Source: Alcanivorax sediminis
Lineage (GTDB): Bacteria; Pseudomonadota; Gammaproteobacteria; Pseudomonadales; Alcanivoracaceae
Length of the DNA: 64,000 nucleotides
Direction: 5' to 3'
Assembly (NCBI RefSeq): GCF_009601165.1
Contig: NZ_WIRE01000002.1
Location: forward strand, 62,001 to 126,000
Made by a program: the position numbers and the translations under genes. Position 1 is the stretch's first letter. Each line of letters begins with the position of its first letter. Positions 57,193 through 64,000 of this stretch are shown piece by piece. The notes under the pieces were generated by a model. The model did not search any database and was not told where the DNA came from. It saw nothing but the letters and a program-made list of their open reading frames with translations.

Positions 57193-58185
57193 ATGTTGCG
57201 TCTTGCGACGGTTCTGGTAGCCCTGCTGCCGCTGGTGGCTTCTGCCGCTACCACTACCCTTAAAATTTCCACCCTGTATCCGGATGGCACCACCATCGTT
57301 GCCGGCCTGAAAGATGCGGGCAAGCAGATCGCCGAGAAAACCGAAGGGCGGGTGAAGCTGAAAATCTACCCCGGTGGTGTGATGGGGGATGATCGCGCGG
57401 TGGAACGCAAGATCCGCATTGGCCAGCTCCATGGCCAGATCGCCCAGGGCGGCGCCTTCGCGTCTGCCTACAAGGACAGCCAGATTCTCAATGTGCCGCT
57501 GGCCTTCAATAACTACGACGAAGTGGATGCCGTCCGTGCCGAGCTGGACCCGGAAATCCAGAAAGGTCTGGAGGCTGGCGGCTGGGTCAGCTTTGGTCTG
57601 ATTGATGGCGGCTTTGCTTACGTCATGTCCGAGAACCCGGTACGCAGCCTGGATGACCTGCGTGACCAGAAGCTGTGGCTGCCGGCCAACGACGAAGCGT
57701 CTGCCAAGGCCGCCAAGGCATTTGAGCTGTCGCCGATCATGCTCAACATCGGTGCGGTGCTGACTTCGCTGCAGACCGGAGCGGTGAATGCCTTTGCTGC
57801 ACCGCCGGTGGCGGCACTGACCCTGCAGTGGTATTCCCGCGTGAAAAACGTGACCGACATGCCGCTGCTCTACACCTTCGGCCTGTTGGGTATCCACAAG
57901 AAATATTTTGACCGTCTCAGCCCGGAAGATCAGCAAACGGTGCACGAAGTGCTGGGGGCTACTTTTGCCAAGCTGGATGCGGACAGCCGTCAGGAAAACC
58001 TGAGTGCGTTCCAGGCGGTTCAACAGCAGGGCCTTACCGTGGTCAAGCCCACCGATGAGCAATTCAAGGAATGGAAGAAGTACGCTGATCGCGCCACTGC
58101 CGAATTGGTGGAAGAGGGCGAAATCAGCCAGGCCATGCTGGATCGTCTCAATTCCATTCTGGCCAAGCAGCGTGAAGGGCAGTAA
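57193..58185 (+). CDS. dctP: TRAP transporter solute-binding protein (DctP family)
   Basis: 330 residues with signal peptide (to about ASA, residue 18) and DctP-fold sequence. The helix-hinge signature LDDLRDQKLWLPAN and the A..MDDR-like region are recognisable. The usual carboxylate-binding Arg (PVRSLDDLR region) cannot be assigned with certainty. TAGGAGC precedes the ATG. With TatT next to it, the ligand may be hydrophobic rather than a dicarboxylate; this is an inference. Confidence 0.9.
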   Translation: MLRLATVLVALLPLVASAATTTLKISTLYPDGTTIVAGLKDAGKQIAEKTEGRVKLKIYPGGVMGDDRAVERKIRIGQLHGQIAQGGAFASAYKDSQILNVPLAFNNYDEVDAVRAELDPEIQKGLEAGGWVSFGLIDGGFAYVMSENPVRSLDDLRDQKLWLPANDEASAKAAKAFELSPIMLNIGAVLTSLQTGAVNAFAAPPVAALTLQWYSRVKNVTDMPLLYTFGLLGIHKKYFDRLSPEDQQTVHEVLGATFAKLDADSRQENLSAFQAVQQQGLTVVKPTDEQFKEWKKYADRATAELVEEGEISQAMLDRLNSILAKQREGQ

Positions 58186-58692
58186 ATGACCGGTTTTCTG
58201 GGCGGCTTGCACCGCACCCTCCACCGCATCGAGGACGGCCTTATCGTGGCCGTCCTTTTGTTTATGATCCTCCTGGCGGTGGCGCAGATTGTGCTGCGTA
58301 ATTTTTTCGGAACCAGCCTGGTGTGGATCGAGCCGTTGTTGCAAAACGCCGTGCTTTGGATTGGCTTGTTGGGGGCCATGATTGCCTCTCGCAAGGACGA
58401 GCATATCCGTATTGATGTGGCGTCCACCTTGCTGCCCGAGAAATACCATCCGATCCTGACCACGGCGGTGGATCTGTTTACGGCGTTCATCTGTGTACTG
58501 GTGGCCTGGTACAGCGTGGGATTCGTGATCGAAGAATATGAGTACGCGACTCCGGCCTTTGGCAACGTGCCCAGCTGGTTGCTGCAGGCCATTATACCGG
58601 TGGGCTTCTCGGTGATGGCGGTACGTTATGTGGCGCTGTTCGGGCTCGGCCTGTTAGGCAAGCGACCCAAGATGCAGGAGCCGGTGGCATGA
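58186..58692 (+). CDS. dctQ: TRAP transporter small permease (DctQ)
   Basis: 168 residues with four membrane helices in the DctQ pattern (VAQIVLRNFFGTSLVWIEP...). ATG directly follows the dctP stop, and the gene overlaps dctM by ATGA. Confidence 0.9.
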   Translation: MTGFLGGLHRTLHRIEDGLIVAVLLFMILLAVAQIVLRNFFGTSLVWIEPLLQNAVLWIGLLGAMIASRKDEHIRIDVASTLLPEKYHPILTTAVDLFTAFICVLVAWYSVGFVIEEYEYATPAFGNVPSWLLQAIIPVGFSVMAVRYVALFGLGLLGKRPKMQEPVA

Positions 58693-59993
58693 TTACCATC
58701 GCGATCCTTTTGCTGATCCTGCTGGCCCTGATGGGTGCCCCGCTGCATGCCATTATCCTGGGGGCGGCGGCACTGGGTTTCTACACCCTGGATATCGAGA
58801 TGGCTGTGCTGCATATCGATATCTACCAGCTGAGTAATTCAGTGGTGCTGATGGCGTTGCCGCTGTTCACCTTTGCGGGCTTCCTGCTTAGCGAATCGAA
58901 AACCGCCGACCGTATGTTGCGTCTCAGCCAGGCGGCTTTCGGCTGGATGCCCGGGGGTATGGCTTTCGTATCGCTGATTGCCTGCGCCTTCTTCACCGCC
59001 CTGACGGGCGGGTCCGGTGTCACCATCGTGGCGCTCGGTGCCTTGTTGCTGCCGGCACTGGTGAAAGGGAATTATCCGGAACGATTCAGTCTTGGCCTGG
59101 TGACCTCTTCGGGCAGCCTCGGTCTGCTACTGGTTCCATCCGTACCGTTGCTGATCTACGGCATCATTGCCCAGCAGATGTCCCAGCAGCTGGACATGCC
59201 TTCGGTCGAGATTGTTGATCTTTATCTGGCAGGTCTGGTGCCGGCGCTGCTGATGATTGTGTTGCTGTACGGCTATTGCGTCTGGGCTACCCGTGGGGCA
59301 GCCAAGGCAGGGCACCCGATTCCCCGCCAGGCGTTCGATTTCCGTGAGCTGGTGGATGCGCTCTGGGAAGCCCGCTGGGAATTGCCTTTGCCCGTCGTGG
59401 TGCTGGGCGGCATCTTCTCCGGCTTCCTGGTTGTGAGCGAAGCCGCGGCCGTTACCGCACTCTACGTGCTGGTAGCCGAGGTCTTCCTGTACCGCGAGAT
59501 TTCCCTGCGCAAACTGCCTTCGATCATGCGTGATTCCATGATCATGGTGGGGGGGATTTTGCTGATTCTGGCGGTGGCGCTGGCGTTCACGGATTATCTG
59601 GTTTACGCCGGGGTACCGGAAAAGCTGTTCACCCTGATCCAGACCCATGTGCAGAGCAAGATCGCCTTCCTGATTCTGCTTAATATCCTGCTGTTGTTGC
59701 TGGGGGCGTTGCTGGATATCTTCGCTGCCCTGGTAATCATGGTGCCGTTGATCCTGCCTGTGGCCCTGCGCTACGGCATCGACCCGGTACACCTGGGCGT
59801 GATCTTTGTGGCCAACATGCAGATCGGTTACATCACCCCGCCGGTGGGCATGAACCTGTTCATCGCCAGCTATCGCTTCAAGAAGCGCGTCACTGAGCTG
59901 TTCGCCTCCACGATCCCGTTCATGCTGGTGCTGATCGTGGCACTATTGATGATCACCTATATACCCCAGCTGAGTTTGTGGTTGGTACGGTGA
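58689..59993 (+). CDS. dctM: TRAP transporter large permease (DctM)
   Basis: 434 residues, about 12 membrane helices, with DctM signatures (LMGAPLHAIILG; FTALTGGSGVTIVALGALLLPA; GALLDIFAALVIMVPLILP; ITPPVGMNLF). It drives Na+-linked uptake of the DctP-bound ligand. Last gene of tatT-dctPQM; a strong terminator lies 63 bases downstream. Confidence 0.93.
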   Translation: MITIAILLLILLALMGAPLHAIILGAAALGFYTLDIEMAVLHIDIYQLSNSVVLMALPLFTFAGFLLSESKTADRMLRLSQAAFGWMPGGMAFVSLIACAFFTALTGGSGVTIVALGALLLPALVKGNYPERFSLGLVTSSGSLGLLLVPSVPLLIYGIIAQQMSQQLDMPSVEIVDLYLAGLVPALLMIVLLYGYCVWATRGAAKAGHPIPRQAFDFRELVDALWEARWELPLPVVVLGGIFSGFLVVSEAAAVTALYVLVAEVFLYREISLRKLPSIMRDSMIMVGGILLILAVALAFTDYLVYAGVPEKLFTLIQTHVQSKIAFLILLNILLLLLGALLDIFAALVIMVPLILPVALRYGIDPVHLGVIFVANMQIGYITPPVGMNLFIASYRFKKRVTELFASTIPFMLVLIVALLMITYIPQLSLWLVR

Positions 59994-60055
59994 GGCAGTG
60001 AATAGTTAATAATGAATAGCTGCGCGGGGAAGGCGTGGCGGTGATTGAAAAGTTA

Positions 60056-60091
60056 GAGGCCGCGCCCAGGCATTGGGCGCGGCCTCTTTCG
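60056..60091 (+). terminator. Rho-independent terminator
   Basis: 13-bp stem GAGGCCGCGCCCA / TGGGCGCGGCCTC with short loop, then TTTCG. Ends the TRAP operon. A TAGTTAATAATGAATAGCTG sequence just before it is shared with the ends of the 277-bp inverted repeats. Confidence 0.85.
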
Positions 60092-60115
60092 TTTGGATGA
60101 ACTGTAGACGCGGCG

Positions 60116-60335
60116 GTTATTCGCTGCGCTCACCCCTTCGGGGCCGTCTTCGACGTTCCTGCGCTTCGCTTGGTGAGCCGCGAACAAAAAGTTTCGAGTT
60201 CCGAGAAGCGAGTTTCGAAAACCAAAACCCCGGTTCTCGCAGGGGTGATTTTTGATCTTGCCTTTCGCAACTCGAACTCGTTACTCGCTGTCGCTCGGTT
60301 AGCACCTTGAGAGGTGCTCCTGCAGAAAGATTGCG
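60116..60335. repeat. Dispersed hairpin repeat, copy G, with REP-like flanks
   Basis: Arms GAAGCGAGTTTCGAAAACC and GCCTTTCGCAACTCGAACTC around a G/T-rich spacer, with a REP-like GAGAGGTGCTCCTGCAG to the right. It fills most of the 347 bases between dctM and the convergent NYN gene. Confidence 0.65.
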
Positions 60336-60340
60336 TGGAA

Positions 60341-61108
60341 TTATTTGCGAAGGGCTTTGACCAGAATCCCTTTGCCGGGTCCATTCTTGACCTCGAACCA
60401 TTTTGGATAGGCGCGTAGCAGATCGCTGAGTTTCTTGTGGCCGTAGAGGCGGGTGTCAAAGTCCGGTTTGCGCTTGCTCATCAACTGTCCAACAGTACCC
60501 AGGTTGGCCCAGTCCTCTTCGTCTCCGATGGAATCGATGACATTGGCGATCAGTTGCAGGGGTGGCGGCTCCTTTCGTACCGGCGCTGGAGCGGATTCTG
60601 CAGGCGTCTCTTTGTTCTCATCCTGTGCCGGGCTGTGATCAGAGCGGAGCACCTCGGTTCGGATAAACTTGTCGCAAGCGGACACAAAGGGTTCTGGTGT
60701 CTTTTCCTCTCCGAACCCATACACCATCAAGCCTTCTTCTCTGAGTCGGGCTGCCAGTCGGGTGAAATCGCTATCACTGGACACGATGCAGAAGCCATCC
60801 AGCTGCTTGGTATAAAGCAGATCCATGGCATCAATAATCATGCTGCTATCGGTGGCGTTCTTGCCTTTGGTGTAAGCAAACTGCTGCACGGGCTGTACGG
60901 AATGTTTCAGCAGCACATCCTTCCAGCCTCCCAGGTTGGGGGCGGTCCAGTCACCGTAAATGCGCTTGACGCTGGCAGTGCCATACTTTGCGATTTCCTC
61001 AAACAAGCCATCAATGATCTTGTGCGACGCATTATCAGCATCAATCAATACGGCGAGAGAGGCGTGATCTGGATCTGCGGATCTCTGGGCTTCATACCTG
61101 ATTGCCAT
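60341..61108 (-). CDS. NYN-domain ribonuclease-like protein with OST-HTH/LOTUS domain
   Basis: 255 residues. Residues about 15-145 are a NYN (PIN-like) nuclease domain with the acidic residues in VLIDADNAS, DSSMIIDAMDLL and SSDSDFTRLAARL. A Pro/Glu-rich linker follows. Residues about 180-255 fit an OST-HTH/LOTUS RNA-binding domain (NLGTVGQLMSKRKPDFD...YGHKKLSDLLRAYPKWF). Family known for RNA cleavage or binding; target unknown. Single gene. Confidence 0.88.
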   Translation of the reverse strand: MAIRYEAQRSADPDHASLAVLIDADNASHKIIDGLFEEIAKYGTASVKRIYGDWTAPNLGGWKDVLLKHSVQPVQQFAYTKGKNATDSSMIIDAMDLLYTKQLDGFCIVSSDSDFTRLAARLREEGLMVYGFGEEKTPEPFVSACDKFIRTEVLRSDHSPAQDENKETPAESAPAPVRKEPPPLQLIANVIDSIGDEEDWANLGTVGQLMSKRKPDFDTRLYGHKKLSDLLRAYPKWFEVKNGPGKGILVKALRK

Positions 61109-61224
61109 TGCTCTTCCTTGTTTTTCGATGAAGTCAGCTTATCCCACATAAGCAGGTTTCCATAACCGCATGATGTCACCTCAAGCAGTACTCCTGCAGC
61201 ATGTTTTCGGCTTCCCAAACCAAG

Positions 61225-61259
61225 GAGGCCGCACCCAGACATGGGTGCGGCCTCTTTGG
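61225..61259 (-). terminator. Rho-independent terminator
   Basis: 13-bp stem GAGGCCGCACCCA / TGGGTGCGGCCTC, nearly the same sequence as the terminator at 60056. It ends the leftward desaturase-SDR operon. Confidence 0.75.
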
Positions 61260-61318
61260 TTACGGTACGGGCTAACCTGTCCCGCGCAGTTGTTAACGAG
61301 TCACGGTTAACTGCTTTT

Positions 61319-62119
61319 TCACTGCTCGTTTAACGATTTCTTGTGGACGTAGGCCGCCATGGTGCGCAGCGGCATCATGCGGATCCAGATACTCTGCAGG
61401 GTGATGGAGAGATTCGGCAGGGCGAAGACTTTTTTCTCGTTGAGTGCCTTGTACCCGGCGATGGCCACCTCTTCCGGGGTGTCGATCTGAGCGGAGACGA
61501 ACTTGGTGATGCCGCTGGAGGACTGGTGCTTGCTCTGGGCGGTGTCCAGGAAAGCCGTCCTGGTCGTGCTGGGGCAGAAGCAGGTGACCTGTATGCCGTA
61601 GGGCTTCAGCTCTTCGTGCAGGGAGGCGCTGAAGTTGATCACGAACGCCTTGCTGGCGCTATAGGCGGCAAAGAACGGCATGGGACAGAAGCCCGCCAGC
61701 GAACCGATGTTCATGATCTGGCCAGTGCCACGGCCCTTCATGCGGTTGCCCACCAGCATGCACAGTTTACTGAGCAGGATGTTGTTCAAGGTGAGCATGC
61801 GCTCCAGCTTTTTGCTGTCCTGTTCGACGTGCTCGCCCATCATGCCGAAGCCCACATTGTTGACCAGTACATCCAGGTCGATCTTTTCCTGATCCAGCCA
61901 GTCGACGATCCTCTCCGCCGCATCCGGCTCGGACAGATCCATCTGCATGCCATGGTATTCCACCTCGGCACGCTGTGCCTTCAAGTCCTTGCCCAGTTGG
62001 TCCAGTTCCTCCTGCAGCAGGCTGAATACCACGATGCGGTAACCGTCGTTGTTGAACAGCTTGCAGAATTCACGGCCGATACCACCGGCACCACCGGTGA
62101 CCAGTACGGTTCTTGTCAT
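61319..62119 (-). CDS. Short-chain dehydrogenase/reductase
   Basis: 266 residues. TGGAGGIG cofactor motif, NNVG strand, catalytic YSASK, and a C-terminal hydrophobic/basic extension (IWIRMMPLRTMAAYVHKK) that suggests membrane association. It lies 14 bases downstream of a histidine-box desaturase-like gene, so the two likely act on the same lipid; reaction not known. Confidence 0.87.
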   Translation of the reverse strand: MTRTVLVTGGAGGIGREFCKLFNNDGYRIVVFSLLQEELDQLGKDLKAQRAEVEYHGMQMDLSEPDAAERIVDWLDQEKIDLDVLVNNVGFGMMGEHVEQDSKKLERMLTLNNILLSKLCMLVGNRMKGRGTGQIMNIGSLAGFCPMPFFAAYSASKAFVINFSASLHEELKPYGIQVTCFCPSTTRTAFLDTAQSKHQSSSGITKFVSAQIDTPEEVAIAGYKALNEKKVFALPNLSITLQSIWIRMMPLRTMAAYVHKKSLNEQ

Positions 62120-62133
62120 TCTTGTTCTCCTGA

Positions 62134-63009
62134 TCAGACTTCGCTGGTTTGTTCTTTGGGGCCAAGATCAAAGGGGCCAATAATCATGCTGGCGGAATGC
62201 TCGCGGTGATACGCCTCACGTGCCCTCCATACCTTGCCATAGCGATAGAACGGTACGGTCGGGTAGAGGTGATGCACGAGATGGTAGTTCTGGTACATCA
62301 GGAGCGGGGTCAGCAGCCATTCCTTGCCCATGCGCATCAGGGACGTGGTGTTCGGGTCCACGTCCTGTCGGCCGGTATGGGGATAGTGCGGCAGCACCAT
62401 GAACACCAGGCACATCAGGAAGAACGAGAAATAGGATGGAATCAGCCACAGCATCAGGGTGACATAGGGCTGCCAGATGAACAGGGCGGTCAGGGCGACA
62501 CCGGCCACGATCAGTTCACGACGGATTTCGGCCACTTCCACGTTGGGCAGCTTCTGCGGATTACGCATGAAGTTGATCAGATAGATGAAGGGCCAGAAAC
62601 CCCACAATGGCATGGTCCACAGGCTGCTGGCCATCCAGTGATCAGGGTCCTTTTCCGGGTCGTTGGCAAAGCGATGATGATGCATGTGCATGATGCGGAA
62701 CAGCTTGCCTTTCCCGAACGGCACTGCCACGAAGGTGGCAATGGAAAGGATCAGGTCGTTGTGCTCGGATTTCTGGGCAGCAGCACGGTGAATGGATTCG
62801 TGGGCCGGGGTGAACATGACGTAGCCTGAAATGCTGTTAATGATCAGGCCTGCCCAGGCTGGCCAGTAACCGCCGATGACCATTACCCAGCTCATGATAT
62901 TGGCGGCATGGGAGAGCACCATCAAGGCGATGGTGGGCCAGGCAAACTTCGGGGACACCTTCAGCTTGGCCAGGGTCTTGAGTTCTTCTGCTTCAGTTGT
63001 TGTGGTCAT
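62134..63009 (-). CDS. Membrane fatty-acid desaturase/hydroxylase family protein (1)
   Basis: 291 residues with about four to six membrane helices and the three histidine boxes of membrane di-iron enzymes: HESIH, HMHHHRF(AND) and HLVHHLYP, plus an HYPHTG motif. It would desaturate or hydroxylate an acyl or terpenoid chain. The start at ATG 63009 (MTTTTEAEE) follows a GGGAGA site; the frame is open to 63060. Strongly similar to the paralogue upstream at 63175. Confidence 0.88.
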   Translation of the reverse strand: MTTTTEAEELKTLAKLKVSPKFAWPTIALMVLSHAANIMSWVMVIGGYWPAWAGLIINSISGYVMFTPAHESIHRAAAQKSEHNDLILSIATFVAVPFGKGKLFRIMHMHHHRFANDPEKDPDHWMASSLWTMPLWGFWPFIYLINFMRNPQKLPNVEVAEIRRELIVAGVALTALFIWQPYVTLMLWLIPSYFSFFLMCLVFMVLPHYPHTGRQDVDPNTTSLMRMGKEWLLTPLLMYQNYHLVHHLYPTVPFYRYGKVWRAREAYHREHSASMIIGPFDLGPKEQTSEV

Positions 63010-63141
63010 TGGAGCGGTCTCCCTGCATGGTTCAGATACACAGTGTTTACTAATCGGCAAAGCTTGTTAAGCGCGGAAATTGCCAATCAGGGGATAAAAA
63101 CTGTCACCTGATGGTTGGCCGTTCTTCGGCCGACCAGGAAT

Positions 63142-63164
63142 AAAAACAGGCGGCCGAAGCCGCC
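63142..63164 (-). terminator. Rho-independent terminator
   Basis: On the minus strand, GGCGGC-TTCG-GCCGCC followed by TGTTTTTA, 10 bases after the stop of the upstream desaturase gene. It separates the two paralogues. Confidence 0.82.
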
Positions 63165-63174
63165 CGGAAAGGGG

Positions 63175-64000
63175 TCAGGTTGCCTTGCCGGCGGACTCGC
63201 GTCGGGATTTGTCCGGACCGAGCCCGAAGGGGCCGATGATCATGTCTCCGGAGTACGCCAGATGATGCGCTTCGCGAGCTTTCCAGATCTTGCCGTACCG
63301 GTAGAACGGTGCGGTGGGGTAGAGGTGGTGCACCAGATGATAGTTTTGGTACATCAGCACTGGGGTCAGCCACCATTCCTGCCCCATGCGCATTAGCGCT
63401 GTGGAGTTGGGGTCTTCGTCCTGGCGGCCGGTATGCGGATAGTGCGGCAGTACCATGAAGACCAGGCACATCAGGAAGAAGGCAAAGTAGGTGGGGATCA
63501 GCCATAGCGTCAGCATGTACCAGGGCATCAGCACGATCAGGATGCCGAAGATCACGCCCGCTACCACGATCTCGCGCACAATCTCGGATACCTTCACGTT
63601 AGGCAGAAGGGCTGGGTTACGCAGGAACTTGTACAGATAGAAATACGGCCACAGGCCCCACAGCGGCATGGTCCACAAACTGCTGCTCATCCAGTGGTCC
63701 GGATCATTTTCCGGGTCGTTGGCAAAGCGATGGTGACGCATGTGCAGCAGGCGGAACAGTTTGCCCTTGCCGAATGGGACTGCCACGAAGGTGGCCGCGG
63801 CCAATATGAAATCGTTGTGCTCTGATTTCCGGGCGGCGGCACGGTGAATGGCTTCATGGGCCGGTGTGAACAAGGCATAGCCGGCGATGCTGTTGACCAG
63901 CATGCCCAACCAAAGGGGCCAGATGCCCATGGGGACCATAAACCAGGTGAGGGCCACGCCAGCCAGAGCCGCGACCAGAATGGCCAGAGTTGGCCAGGCA
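63175..64000 (-). CDS. Membrane fatty-acid desaturase/hydroxylase family protein (2), 5' partial
   Basis: Frame continues past the window end; 275 residues visible. Histidine boxes HEAIH, HMRHHRF(AND) and HLVHHLYP, with the same order and spacing as paralogue 1. The two share most residues along their length, so they arose by tandem duplication. The C-terminal tail (GPDKSRRESAGKAT) differs. The N-terminal piece (AWPTLAILVAAL) aligns with AWPTIALMVL of paralogue 1. Confidence 0.87.
   Translation of the reverse strand, partial: AWPTLAILVAALAGVALTWFMVPMGIWPLWLGMLVNSIAGYALFTPAHEAIHRAAARKSEHNDFILAAATFVAVPFGKGKLFRLLHMRHHRFANDPENDPDHWMSSSLWTMPLWGLWPYFYLYKFLRNPALLPNVKVSEIVREIVVAGVIFGILIVLMPWYMLTLWLIPTYFAFFLMCLVFMVLPHYPHTGRQDEDPNSTALMRMGQEWWLTPVLMYQNYHLVHHLYPTAPFYRYGKIWKAREAHHLAYSGDMIIGPFGLGPDKSRRESAGKAT

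Noticed and set aside
57181..58449. 422-residue minus-strand frame over dctP
   Set aside because: Antisense shadow of a clear binding-protein gene.

Overview
The window looks like chromosomal DNA of a marine, hydrocarbon-using gammaproteobacterium of the Alcanivorax type. This is inferred from gene content: a Baeyer-Villiger monooxygenase cluster, paralogous membrane desaturase/hydroxylase genes, ornithine-lipid genes, TRAP transport, ergothioneine synthesis, two GlyGly-CTERM proteases, and many intergenic CGAAACT-type hairpin repeats. No rRNA or tRNA gene was recognised, so the genus assignment is tentative.

Layout. 0-3.6 kb: 3' part of a very large secreted calcium-repeat protein with a stretch resembling the pore module of anthrax protective antigen. 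3.7-7.6 kb: leftward operon tetR - short-chain dehydrogenase - Baeyer-Villiger monooxygenase - patatin-like lipase, readable as an alcohol > ketone > ester > acid route. 7.8-20.3 kb: mostly housekeeping genes (DUF1289 protein, lipoprotein, thioesterase, egtD-egtB, HSD10-type dehydrogenase, ppnN, dinB, a flavin monooxygenase whose start codon is not ATG/GTG/TTG, rlmA).

20.4-37.6 kb is the most unusual region. It is a two-partner secretion / contact-dependent inhibition locus: outer-membrane transporter (tpsB/cdiB), a 2356-residue exoprotein ending in a candidate serine-hydrolase domain, a terminator, a duplicated 3' fragment of tpsB, a second exoprotein of 2421 residues with an NLYN boundary and a candidate PD-(D/E)XK nuclease tip, then a small AT-rich candidate immunity gene. 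The duplicated block keeps a constant 7680-bp offset over about 1.3 kb. One intact transporter therefore appears to serve two effectors.

37.6-42 kb is a scrap region with three damaged REP-associated (Y1) transposase copies and several genes broken by apparent -1 frameshifts. 42-50.5 kb: two secreted trypsin-like GlyGly-CTERM proteases, a luciferase-like oxidoreductase, a degenerate GGDEF membrane protein, and PEP carboxylase. 50.5-51.5 kb: a CDGSH iron-sulfur gene framed by 277-bp inverted repeats. 51.6-60 kb: olsB-olsA, efpL, a zinc aminopeptidase lipoprotein whose 3' end is formed by a 267-bp MITE-like element, a GlpG-type rhomboid, and a tatT-dctP-dctQ-dctM TRAP operon. 60-64 kb: NYN-domain protein, a short-chain dehydrogenase, and two tandem histidine-box membrane desaturase paralogues, the second cut by the window end.
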